From contig CALODL010000001.1 in NCBI GenBank assembly GCA_942492115.1, forward strand, positions 62,001 to 126,000: a stretch of DNA of 64,000 nt, written 5' to 3'. The position numbers were made by a program, and so were the translations under genes. This document shows, in pieces, positions 36,229 to 44,142 of this stretch. The notes beneath the pieces were generated by a model that had not been told where the DNA came from, searched no databases, and saw only the letters and a list, made by a program, of their open reading frames with translations. How positions within the stretch are numbered: position 1 is the stretch's first letter; every line of letters starts with the position of its first letter. The DNA comes from CALODL01 sp942492115 (GTDB lineage Bacteria; Planctomycetota; Phycisphaerae; UBA1845; CAIVHJ01).

Positions 36229-36281
36229 CCCTTCTTCCCTCTCCGTCCCCTTCTCCCCCTCTCCGGGGACAGGAAAGAAGG
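36229..36281. repeat. Polypyrimidine-rich imperfect hairpin element
   Basis: CCTTCTTCC (from about 36230) faces GGAAAGAAGG (36272-36281), and GTCCCC (36245-36250) faces GGGGAC (36265-36270), giving a nested inverted repeat with a C/T-rich top strand. It lies between the small lipoprotein stop and hmgA start on the minus strand. Such elements are often dispersed repeats or terminators; only one copy was seen here. Confidence 0.4.
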
Positions 36282-36402
36282 ATTACGTGCAGGACGGCGC
36301 ACGGAATACACGCGGTCGTGCATTCTAATGGTAAGTGTTTGCGTGAGAAAGCGGGGTCGGGGCTGGGCGAGTAGCCTGCTCCTGCCGGGCGCGGGAGGCG
36401 GG

Positions 36403-36648
36403 TCAGTCGATCTCCAGCACACGGAGCGTGGTGCGCTGGGCTTCCTCCGGATCGCCGGCCCAGACATCACCCACCTTGCGCGCCGCCTCAGCGGCCTCCG
36501 CCGGCTTTTCCCGGTCGAGGATATTGTTCCAGGCCCACAGGAAACTCTTCTCCCGTCGGCCCCGGTAGCTGTCTTCGTGTGGGCGTGCACAGCCTGCCGT
36601 CAGGAGCGTGGCGAAGCACAGGCATGCGAGGAGGGCGGCAGTCTTCAT
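36403..36648 (-). CDS. Small lipoprotein of unknown function
   Basis: An 81-residue lipoprotein. The ATG at 36648 begins a perfect signal peptide (KTAALLACLCFATLLTAGC) with lipobox TAGC; the longer frame to 36693 adds an unrelated start. The mature part of about 60 residues has basic RGRREKS, an aromatic LWAWNNILDREK and a helix EAAEAARKVGDVWAGDPEEAQR. No family is recognised. It is divergent from the TMTC-like gene with 203 bases between. Confidence 0.6.
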   Translation of the reverse strand: MKTAALLACLCFATLLTAGCARPHEDSYRGRREKSFLWAWNNILDREKPAEAAEAARKVGDVWAGDPEEAQRTTLRVLEID

Positions 36649-36851
36649 AAGATGTCCATCGGCAGAGGATTCGATTCCAATCAATATATACATATCCTAT
36701 GGGGACGGGTTGCAGCGGGCCATCGGGGTCCGGGAGGGGCCTGCGACCGGGAGGGTCGCTCGACGACCGGATCCTCGGAACCCGAGTATGATGAACGAGT
36801 TGTGACTCACCGCGGCGCCTGTCGGCGTCACAACTTCTGTCGAAAGACCCT

Positions 36852-39206
36852 ATGACGCCTGCTCTTTGTCCAACCCCCCGCGCTCGCCTCGTCTGGATGC
36901 TGGGCATCGTCGCCGCCGGGATCGCCGTCGGGTGGCCGGCGCTGGACGGTGACTACCTCAGCGGCGACGACGAGAATCTCATTTTCAATCACGCCCTCGT
37001 TGCCCAGCCGTCGCCAGAACATGCGCTCAAGCTGTTCGAGATCGTACACCGTGACCTGTATCAGCCCATTCCACTGCTGACCTTCCAGTTGCAATTTGCC
37101 GGACTCGCCGAAGAGATGGGTCAGCCCGGGCATCGCGAGACGTTGTTGTTCAGACTGCATGCCGCAAACCTGCTGATCCACATCATCAACGGGCTGCTGG
37201 TGTACATGTTGATCGTGCGGCTGACCAGGCAGGCCACGGTCGCCGGCCTGGCGGCCCTGTTGTTCATCGTGCACCCGCTCAATGTCGAATGTTTCGCATG
37301 GCTGAACGGGCGGATGATTGCACTGAGTACGACGTTTTCGTTGGCCACGTTGATCGCGACCGATGCCTGGCGTCAACGGTTGCTCGCCAACGGGCCGCCG
37401 GCGCGGGCGATGCTGTTTGCGATAGTGGCCATCTGCTGCGGCGTGTTGGCGATGATGTGCAAGGTACGTGTCGGCCTGGGGGTGTTGATGGTGCTCGTGA
37501 CCCTCTGGCCCACGCCCGGCATGACAACGGACCCGAAACAGAGCGCGCGCCGTCCGGCGTGGTGGGGTGTCATGCTCCTGTTCGCCGGCATCACGGTTGC
37601 GTTTTTGTGGATCAATGTCGTGGCGACATCATCCAGTCGCATGTTCGAAGGGGCAGAGAAGCAGCTGTCCGGGCCCAATCTGGCGCGGGTATGTCTGGCG
37701 CTGGGCTGGTATGTCGAACACTATTTGTGGCCGTCCGGCCTGGCGCCGTGGTACGCCCCACCACGCGTCATTGCCTGGAGCGATGTGGCGGTCTTGCGGG
37801 CCCTGGCCGTGCTGGCGCTGTGCTGTGGCACAGTGTTGTGGGCAGGCCGCAAGCATCCGGTGGTCGTGGCAGGGACGGTGTGGTTCCTGTCCACGGTGGC
37901 GACCGCACTGCCGTTCGTTCCGTCTCGAAACCTGCTCGTGGCCGATCGCTACGTGTACCTGGCAAATATCGGCATGCATTGGGTCGTCGCGACGATGTGT
38001 GTCGCGCTGGCGTTGCGCGCACGGCAATCCGTTCGTATCGTCGTGATTGGTGCCGTGGCCGCCGTGCTGATCGGTGCAGGCGTGACCAGTCGTACGGTTG
38101 CCAGCTACTATCATGACAATTTTGCCAAGATCAGTCGCATGGTGGCCATCTCACCCAATGCCCCCACTCTGCAAACATCATGGGGGTGGTACGACTTCGA
38201 GCGGGGCGACTACGCCGGTGCCGTCGCGCGTGCCGATGCTGAACTGGCGCAATTCGGCGATGATGCGATGGCCGCGGCCAAAGCGTTGAATCTGCGAGCG
38301 CTGGCGCGTTACGAACAGGATGGTGTCCTCGATGCAGCCCTCGCCGACCTGCGGGAGGCCATGGCCCGGCGACCGGAGTTCGTGCAGAGCTACTACCGCG
38401 CCGCGGTCTTACTGGTCCGCACCGGCCAGATCGAGGAGGCCGTGCCGTTGTTGAACGAGGCCCGCAGACGCAGCGAGAACAAGTTCAACCCCGCGACCAA
38501 ACTACTCGCTCGTATTCAGCTCGATCGGGGGAACATGGAAGCGGCGCGGGCGCTCTACCTGACGGCCCTGGAGATCAGCCTGGGCTATGACATCGACGCG
38601 CTGATAGCCATGGGGGAGATCGAGGCCCGCGAGGGTCACTGCGAGCGCGGCAGCGCCTGGCTGGAACGAGCCTTTGCCCTGGGCGCCCAGTCGCTCGAGG
38701 GTCGCCTCAATCTTGTCATTTGCCTGAAGGATACCGGGCGGTTACCGGAGGCCGAGGCGCATTATCGGGCCTTGTGCGAGGCCTGGCGCGGGACGACGAA
38801 CACGGCGTTCCTCACGCGTTTGGCGGGCTTCGCGATGACGGTGGGAGATCACGCGATCGCGCGTGAGGCGATTCGGGTCGTGTTGGCGGAGGTGCCGCAG
38901 GATCCCGCCGCGCGGCTCATCGAGGCGCTTCTGGCAGTTGATCGGGGCCCGCAGGCCGTCATGAACGCGGCCGACGATCTCCAGAACCTGGCGTGGTCGG
39001 ATGCGGCGTTTGAATATGCGTTCCAGGTGCTCGAATCCCAGTCGTTGGTGGCACCCGATCAGCCATGGCCTTACTATGTGACCGCGGTGGTACTGCATAT
39101 TCAGGGACGAGACGACATTGTCCCACTTGCACAGCAGCAGTTCGAGACGATCTGCACCGATCCGCAGGCTGCGGCTCGCCTTCGGCGCGTGCTCGGGGCA
39201 AAGTAA
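36852..39206 (+). CDS. TMTC-like polytopic membrane protein with TPR tail
   Basis: A 784-residue protein. The N-terminal half has about nine membrane helices of the GT-C/TMTC type: LDGDYLSGDDENLIFNHALV (acidic pair in the first loop), LHAANLLIHIINGLLVYMLI, the hallmark HPLNVECFAWLNGRMIALST, VLAMMCKVRVGLGVLMVLV, and FVPSRNLLVADRYVYLANIG. The C-terminal half (about 430-784) is TPR repeats, e.g. YDFERGDYAGAVARADAELAQFG and RARALYLTALEIS-like units. Homologues in eukaryotes O-mannosylate cadherins; in planctomycetes the substrate is unknown. It is 53 bases from the signal peptidase gene, so both may be cotranscribed and act on exported proteins. Confidence 0.78.
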   Translation: MTPALCPTPRARLVWMLGIVAAGIAVGWPALDGDYLSGDDENLIFNHALVAQPSPEHALKLFEIVHRDLYQPIPLLTFQLQFAGLAEEMGQPGHRETLLFRLHAANLLIHIINGLLVYMLIVRLTRQATVAGLAALLFIVHPLNVECFAWLNGRMIALSTTFSLATLIATDAWRQRLLANGPPARAMLFAIVAICCGVLAMMCKVRVGLGVLMVLVTLWPTPGMTTDPKQSARRPAWWGVMLLFAGITVAFLWINVVATSSSRMFEGAEKQLSGPNLARVCLALGWYVEHYLWPSGLAPWYAPPRVIAWSDVAVLRALAVLALCCGTVLWAGRKHPVVVAGTVWFLSTVATALPFVPSRNLLVADRYVYLANIGMHWVVATMCVALALRARQSVRIVVIGAVAAVLIGAGVTSRTVASYYHDNFAKISRMVAISPNAPTLQTSWGWYDFERGDYAGAVARADAELAQFGDDAMAAAKALNLRALARYEQDGVLDAALADLREAMARRPEFVQSYYRAAVLLVRTGQIEEAVPLLNEARRRSENKFNPATKLLARIQLDRGNMEAARALYLTALEISLGYDIDALIAMGEIEAREGHCERGSAWLERAFALGAQSLEGRLNLVICLKDTGRLPEAEAHYRALCEAWRGTTNTAFLTRLAGFAMTVGDHAIAREAIRVVLAEVPQDPAARLIEALLAVDRGPQAVMNAADDLQNLAWSDAAFEYAFQVLESQSLVAPDQPWPYYVTAVVLHIQGRDDIVPLAQQQFETICTDPQAAARLRRVLGAK

Positions 39207-39259
39207 TCAGGGCAACACGGGGCTGCCGTCTTGTGCGGCTTGCAGCAGGTGATCCACTC

Positions 39260-40972
39260 ATGACTTCCACCGCCGTCCATCAGCGTCCGGCCGAGAACTT
39301 CAAAGACACCCTCGAGTCGCTCATCGTCGCATTTATTCTGGCATTTGTTTTCCGGGGATTCCTCGTCGAGGCTTTCGTCATTCCGACGGGTTCGATGGCA
39401 CCCACACTCATGGGTATGCATGGCCTCGAGGTCTGCCGGGACTGCGGATGGGAGTATTCCTACGGGATGCCGGCCGGCACGGAGCGCGACCAGATCAAGT
39501 GCCCCAACTGCGGATGCCAGAATCAAACCCATGACGAGATTCCGTATCATTATGGTCGGATCTGCCAACTGCAGCGTGGCGGTCGGACGGTCGCGGCGCA
39601 TCCCATGGCGGAGGAACGCATCAAGCATCTCGAGATGTGGCCGCGCAGCGGTGATCGTATCCTCGTTTTCAAGTGGCCATTCGATCTGGGGGGGACCCTC
39701 GGTCCGCGACCGTGGGATGTCGTGGTGTTCAAGAACCCATCCGATGGCGAGAACAACTACATCAAGCGCTTGGTTGGTGTTCCCGGTGAAGTGCTCGAGA
39801 TCATCGATGGCGATGTCTACACCTGTCCGATCGAGAACCTCGACGAAGCGTTGCGCACACGCCTCGACGAGATGGTGGCTCTGAAGTATGAGTCGCGTTC
39901 CGATCGCGATGCGGTCAGTGCCCTCAATCGCATGGCCCGCAAACTGTCTGCAGAGCTGCGTCCACACATGCGGATTCGACGGAAAACACGCATCGCACAA
40001 GACGCGCTGTGGCATAACGTCTTCAATCAGGACTATGTGCCGGCCGACCGCAATTCGCCATGGCGTCCACGTGGCGCTGACAGTCCGTGGGATGTCTCGA
40101 CACCACGGGTCCGCTTCGATGGGCTGGAAGCCGATACCCGCCCCCTGCGTTTCGGAGAGGACATTCAAGATTTCTATGCCTACAACTTCGGCAGTATCAC
40201 CGCCGATCCGCCCAGCCAGGTCGGCGACCTCCGACTCCGGTTCGTCCTCAACTACACGGGAGGAGACGGGACGCTCGTTCTGCGCCTGTCCAAGGCGGAT
40301 GGCATTTTCGAGCTTGATCTGTCACCTGATGGCCGTGTGGTCCTGCGGCATCGTCCGGCGACAGCCAATCGATTTCAGATGGTCATGGCCCGTGACACCG
40401 CGCCATGGAAGGCCGGCAGGCCCGTGGACATCGAGTTCGGAAATGTTGACTACCAGGTTTATGTCGATGTTGCCGGCGAAGAGATCCTGGCGACGTCGGA
40501 TGAACAATACCGTCCCGAGTTGACCTTGCGGTCGCAATCCAAGCCTGCGCCCGGAGCTCAGATATCCGCCGATCACCTCGATTTCGAGCTGTGGCATTTG
40601 CAGCTCGATCGTGATGTGTACTACAAGAACAGTCGGCACCAACGCGGTTTCTCACAGGGGGCCCGTGGGTGGGGTACGGATGGCAATCCGATCTATCTGC
40701 GCGACGGGGAGTACTTTGTTTTGGGTGACAACAGCCCGGCCAGCCAGGATTCCCGGCTGTGGGGTGAAGTGCTCGATTACGATGATGAGGGCGTCGGTCC
40801 GCATCTCAGCGGCCGGGGCCGTGACTACCAGCGCGGTACGGTCACGGTCGACCAGTTGATCGGAAAGGCTTTTTTCGTCTATTGGCCGCAGGGCTATCGT
40901 ATCCGGTGGCTGCCGGTTCTGGATCGCATTGGTCTGGTGCCCAGTGTTGGCAAGATGCGCTGGATCCGGTAG
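39260..40972 (+). CDS. lepB: Signal peptidase I with zinc ribbon and large beta-domain insertion
   Basis: A 570-residue enzyme, over twice the length of ordinary LepB. Residues 15-40 are one membrane helix (LIVAFILAFVFRGFLVEAF). Box B is IPTGSMAPTL with nucleophile Ser45, then a zinc ribbon (Cys59, Cys62, Cys81, Cys84: CRDC...CPNCGC). Box D is NNYIKRLVGVPGE with the general base Lys169, and box E GDNSPASQDSR near residue 488. Between D and E lies a 300-residue insertion whose second half (VLRLSKADGIFELDLSPDG, VDIEFGNVDYQVYVDVAGEE) looks like a concanavalin-type beta sandwich. ATG 39260 is chosen because it starts the enzyme; an upstream frame runs into the previous gene. Confidence 0.92.
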   Translation: MTSTAVHQRPAENFKDTLESLIVAFILAFVFRGFLVEAFVIPTGSMAPTLMGMHGLEVCRDCGWEYSYGMPAGTERDQIKCPNCGCQNQTHDEIPYHYGRICQLQRGGRTVAAHPMAEERIKHLEMWPRSGDRILVFKWPFDLGGTLGPRPWDVVVFKNPSDGENNYIKRLVGVPGEVLEIIDGDVYTCPIENLDEALRTRLDEMVALKYESRSDRDAVSALNRMARKLSAELRPHMRIRRKTRIAQDALWHNVFNQDYVPADRNSPWRPRGADSPWDVSTPRVRFDGLEADTRPLRFGEDIQDFYAYNFGSITADPPSQVGDLRLRFVLNYTGGDGTLVLRLSKADGIFELDLSPDGRVVLRHRPATANRFQMVMARDTAPWKAGRPVDIEFGNVDYQVYVDVAGEEILATSDEQYRPELTLRSQSKPAPGAQISADHLDFELWHLQLDRDVYYKNSRHQRGFSQGARGWGTDGNPIYLRDGEYFVLGDNSPASQDSRLWGEVLDYDDEGVGPHLSGRGRDYQRGTVTVDQLIGKAFFVYWPQGYRIRWLPVLDRIGLVPSVGKMRWIR

Positions 40973-41262
40973 AAGAACAGCACGGGTTGTGTGCGGGCTC
41001 AGGTTGACTTATCCACAAGTTGTCCAGGATCCTCTGTGGCGCGAGGACCCGAGGCAAAGGAATTGCACCTGAGCCAGGAGCAGCCACGCGGTCGCAAGAC
41101 ACGGGATAATTGCTATATCGTTGCACTGGCGTATGTTACGCGCCAATTGTTATCCAGGTCGCCATTCGTTGGCAACCTGGATCGGCTTGGCTCGCCGTCA
41201 TCTCATCCCATTGGATGAGGCTGTGAGGCTGCACTTTTCAACATAGTATCCACGAGCGAAAC
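40973..41262. other. Intergenic region before lptB
   Basis: 290 bases with no supported gene. It holds the DnaA-box-like sequences and a perfect hairpin at 41202-41219 (arms CTCATCC / GGATGAG, four-base loop) close before the lptB start, which could shape the 5' leader. No canonical promoter pair was seen. Confidence 0.45.
41009..41017 (+). promoter_or_regulatory. DnaA box consensus match
   Basis: TTATCCACA is an exact match to the bacterial DnaA box. Two looser 7/9 matches lie in the same 290-base intergenic region at 41150-41158 (TTATCCAGG) and 41246-41254 (GTATCCACG). There is no dnaA, dnaN or AT-rich unwinding element next to them, so a replication origin is not supported. Confidence 0.35.
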
Positions 41263-42012
41263 ATGCCCGCTTCGGCGTTGTTGGAAACTCAAGGTCTGGT
41301 CAAATCCTACGGGGGTCGACGGGTCGTCGATCAAGTCGGATTCTACGTCGGCCGCGCCGAGATCGTCGGCCTTCTGGGCCGCAACGGAGCCGGCAAGACG
41401 ACCTCATTTCGCATGACCGTCGGCATGATTCAGCCCGACGAAGGGCGCGTCGTGCTCGCTGGTGAGGATGTCAGTCACCTTCCGATGTACAAGCGGGCCC
41501 GTCGCGGCATGGGCTACCTGTCTCAGGAGCCCAGCATATTCCAGCGGCTGAGCGTGGAGGACAATCTCCTCGCCATTCTCGAGACACTCAAAGGAGTCAA
41601 GACAGCCGAACGCAAGAAGCGAGCTGCCAACCTGATGGATCGTTTCGGCCTGACGGTGAATGCTCGCCAGATGGCCCGGACGCTGTCGGGAGGAGAGCGG
41701 CGTAAGCTCGAAATCGCTCGGGCCTTGATCACCAGCCCGCAGTTGCTGCTGCTCGACGAACCATTCAGTGGCGTCGATCCGATCGCCGTGCAGGATCTGC
41801 AGAGAGAGATCCTCAGTCTGCGCGAGGATCAGGGTATTTCTATTCTCCTGACCGACCACAACGTGCGTGAAACCCTGACCGTGACCGATCGTTCCTACAT
41901 CATCGATGAGGGCAAGGTGTTCAGGCACGGCCCGCCGCGTGAACTGATCAACGACGAGCTTGTCCGCCGGACCTACCTTGGCACGACGTTCAAGGGCGAC
42001 GAATTCGATTGA
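41263..42012 (+). CDS. lptB: LPS export ABC transporter ATPase LptB
   Basis: A 249-residue ABC ATPase of LptB length. Walker A is GRNGAGKTTSF, the signature is LSGGERRKLEIARAL, Walker B LLLLDEPFSGVDPIAV, and the H-loop is LLTDHNVRETLTVTDRSYIIDEGKV, a stretch nearly diagnostic of LptB. LptB drives extraction of LPS from the inner membrane together with LptFG and LptC; none of those is next door. Together with hldE and gmhA it argues for an LPS-type outer membrane. ATG follows a 290-base intergenic region. Confidence 0.93.
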   Translation: MPASALLETQGLVKSYGGRRVVDQVGFYVGRAEIVGLLGRNGAGKTTSFRMTVGMIQPDEGRVVLAGEDVSHLPMYKRARRGMGYLSQEPSIFQRLSVEDNLLAILETLKGVKTAERKKRAANLMDRFGLTVNARQMARTLSGGERRKLEIARALITSPQLLLLDEPFSGVDPIAVQDLQREILSLREDQGISILLTDHNVRETLTVTDRSYIIDEGKVFRHGPPRELINDELVRRTYLGTTFKGDEFD

Positions 42013-42126
42013 ACTCACCTGCCCATCTGTCGCGGTGGTCAACTGCACGAACAGGCCACTTCCGTCCGGCCCACGTTGTTTCAACCCTGTTTTAACGCTG
42101 TTGCGGGCGAGTTACCGGTCCTGGGC

Positions 42127-42156
42127 TTGACGACGTGGGGCGTGAATGCCGATACT
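42127..42156 (+). promoter_or_regulatory. Candidate promoter of the heavy-metal efflux operon
   Basis: TTGACG (42127-42132) and GATACT (42151-42156) are spaced by 18 bases, each near consensus (5/6 and 4/6). The start of transcription would be about two bases before the ATG at 42165, implying a nearly leaderless mRNA. The -35 lies in a 12-base sequence that recurs before the czcC-like gene. Confidence 0.35.
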
Positions 42157-42164
42157 TGAGAGCA

Positions 42165-42590
42165 ATGCTGAAGCCGAATTGTGCCATCTTGATGGCCTGC
42201 TGGTCACTGTGGGTCATGCCCGCCCTGTGCCTGGGCGGTGTGTTATCACATGCGTGTCCACTGGAGACGGCCGATTGTGGTCAGCCCAACGATGTACATG
42301 TTCACGCCGATCACGATACTGATCATCACCACGCTCCGGATTCCGGTGATCCGGAGGATTGCCACCACGAATCGGATTGCAGCTCTGATCCCTGCGTGAG
42401 TGCGGTGGCTACCGCCGGTCGCGTCGTGACCGATGGGCTTGATCTGCTGCCTGTGCTGATTCTTGCCCCCGTGCAGCACGACGCGCCATGTCTGCTTTCA
42501 GGTGGGTTCGTTCGAACCCGCCGGGCGGTGTCCGGGGATGCCGAGCCATGGTATGCCATTCACGACAGCGACCTGCCTTTGTTGATTTGA
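42165..42590 (+). CDS. Exported histidine/cysteine-rich protein heading the efflux operon
   Basis: A 141-residue protein with a signal peptide (AILMACWSLWVMPALCLGG). The mature head is rich in His, Asp and Cys: CPLETADCGQPND, then DHDTDHHH and DCHHESDCSSDPC. Such clusters bind Zn, Cd, Co or Cu, so it may be a periplasmic metal buffer or sensor for the pump encoded behind it. The tail (QHDAPCLLSGGFVRTRRAV) is less distinctive. Small His-rich exported proteins often lead czc-type operons. Start 42165 is preferred to the GTG/ATG further upstream because of the signal peptide. Confidence 0.65.
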   Translation: MLKPNCAILMACWSLWVMPALCLGGVLSHACPLETADCGQPNDVHVHADHDTDHHHAPDSGDPEDCHHESDCSSDPCVSAVATAGRVVTDGLDLLPVLILAPVQHDAPCLLSGGFVRTRRAVSGDAEPWYAIHDSDLPLLI

Positions 42591-42698
42591 ATTCCCGACT
42601 TGCCACAGATTCTCCTCGAACAGACTGACGGTACCGCTCTATCCGGTATCCAGTACATGATTCACGTGGACGTCTCGTGCGCGTGCACGCCGTAGTGA

Positions 42699-42710
42699 CT
42701 TGACGACGTG
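42699..42710 (+). repeat. 12-base direct repeat of the sequence at the efflux operon promoter
   Basis: CTTGACGACGTG at 42699-42710 is identical to 42126-42137. One copy lies 27 bases before the His-rich protein ATG and the other 18 bases before the czcC-like ATG. They may be binding sites of the metal regulator; no regulator gene was recognised beside the operon. Confidence 0.35.
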
Positions 42711-42728
42711 TGCAGGGAGTGCAAACAC

Positions 42729-44141
42729 ATGAAACAATTCTTCCCGGCCATCGCGCTGCTTGCGGTTGCTGGTTGCCACACTTACGAACGGCAACCGTTT
42801 GATTCGCTGGCATACTCGCGCGACTGGGCAGATCAACTCGTCGGTATCGTGCCGGTCAGTGACTATGCCGCCGCACTACAGCGCTTCGAGCCGGAGGTGG
42901 CGTCGTTCGATCTTGCGGACGGCATCGGGTTGCGTGAGGCCGAAGCCATTGCGCTGTTCTTCAATCCACAACTGCGCCTGGCCCGGGCCCGGGGCGATGT
43001 TCCACTGGCCACGGCACGTGAGGCGGGCTGGTGGCCCGATCCGCAAATCCAGGTGCAGGTCATGCGCTTCACCGATCAAGGCAATGAGTCGCCGTTCGGT
43101 ATCGTCAACGATGACTACGTCGATGAACCCTGGATTGTCAGCGGTGGTTTGAACCTGACCATTCCGGTTTCGGGGCGGCTGGCTGTGGAACAGGACCTGC
43201 GCTGGAGCCAGTACGATGCTGGCTGGCGGCAGATTGTCGTGCATGAATGGCGCCTGCTGACCCGCCTGCGCGACGAGTGGTTTGCGTGGTCAACTGCCGT
43301 CGAGCGTCTTGTCGTCGCGCGGACCTACATGGACCGCCTCGACATTGTGGCTGCTACGGCCGACCAGATTGCTTCGGCCGGAGAGATGCAGCCCACCGAG
43401 GCCCGCGTACTCCGCATCGAGCTCGCGCGTGAACGCGCCCGACTCATCGATTTCGAGGCCGTAGAGCGCGGACACCGCCAGAACCTGCTGGCGCTCATGG
43501 GTCTGTCTCCAGGGGCCACGGTCGATTTACAGGCGGGCACGTTTCGGACACCGATCAGCATCGCACCGGAAGAACGCCACCCTGTACTGGTCCGGAACCA
43601 TCCGCAGATCAAGGCTGCCGAAGCGAGCTACGAAATCAGCGAACACGCGTTGCGTCATGAGGTGCGCATGCAGTACCCCGATCTTCAGATCGGCCCCAGT
43701 TTCAATTGGGAGGAAGACTTTTGGCGCGTCGGCCTCGGGATCGCGTTGCCGATTCCGGTGTGGAACCACAACCGTCAGGGCGTCGCGAGAGCCCGAGAAG
43801 CCCGCGAGGTCGCGCGACAGGTAGTCGAGGCGGCGATCCAGAACGCCGTGTCATCGTGGGCTGTGCTCGAGACAAGACTGGATTATGCCGCCCAGCAGCG
43901 CGCTTTCCTCGAGGAGCAGGTTGCTCCTCTCGTCGATCAGCAGGTTGACGAAAGTCGCACCTTGTTGGCGATGGGCGAAGTAAACGTTCTTGTTTTACGC
44001 GACGCATTGGCGAGTTCATTGGCTACCAAGTTGCAAATTCTTGAGGCGCGATTATCTGAGGCTCGCGCGGCTAACGAACTGGCCCAGATGCTGACCCCCA
44101 GATGGGTCACCCCCACCATCGAGAGAGAAAAGGACAAGTAA
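42729..44141 (+). CDS. czcC: CzcC-like outer-membrane factor of a heavy-metal efflux pump
   Basis: A 470-residue TolC-family lipoprotein: signal peptide with lipobox VAGC at residue 16, then LREAEAIALFFNPQLRLARARGDV and VRNHPQIKAAEASYEISEHALRHE, the two repeats of the outer-membrane-factor fold, each followed by long amphipathic helices. The second ends in NHNRQGVARAREAREVARQ. It forms the outer-membrane channel for the RND pump encoded downstream. AGGGAG lies about ten bases before the ATG. One base separates its stop from the next start. Confidence 0.9.
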   Translation: MKQFFPAIALLAVAGCHTYERQPFDSLAYSRDWADQLVGIVPVSDYAAALQRFEPEVASFDLADGIGLREAEAIALFFNPQLRLARARGDVPLATAREAGWWPDPQIQVQVMRFTDQGNESPFGIVNDDYVDEPWIVSGGLNLTIPVSGRLAVEQDLRWSQYDAGWRQIVVHEWRLLTRLRDEWFAWSTAVERLVVARTYMDRLDIVAATADQIASAGEMQPTEARVLRIELARERARLIDFEAVERGHRQNLLALMGLSPGATVDLQAGTFRTPISIAPEERHPVLVRNHPQIKAAEASYEISEHALRHEVRMQYPDLQIGPSFNWEEDFWRVGLGIALPIPVWNHNRQGVARAREAREVARQVVEAAIQNAVSSWAVLETRLDYAAQQRAFLEEQVAPLVDQQVDESRTLLAMGEVNVLVLRDALASSLATKLQILEARLSEARAANELAQMLTPRWVTPTIEREKDK

Positions 44142-44142
44142 C

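Noticed and set aside
35006..36328. Long plus-strand open frame of about 440 codons over the dioxygenase gene
   Set aside because: It is antisense to a clear homogentisate-dioxygenase-like gene, has no ribosome-binding site or family motif, and its composition mirrors the codon bias of the other strand.
41009..41254. Chromosomal replication origin
   Set aside because: Only one exact DnaA box, no AT-rich unwinding region, and no dnaA, dnaN or gyrB gene nearby.
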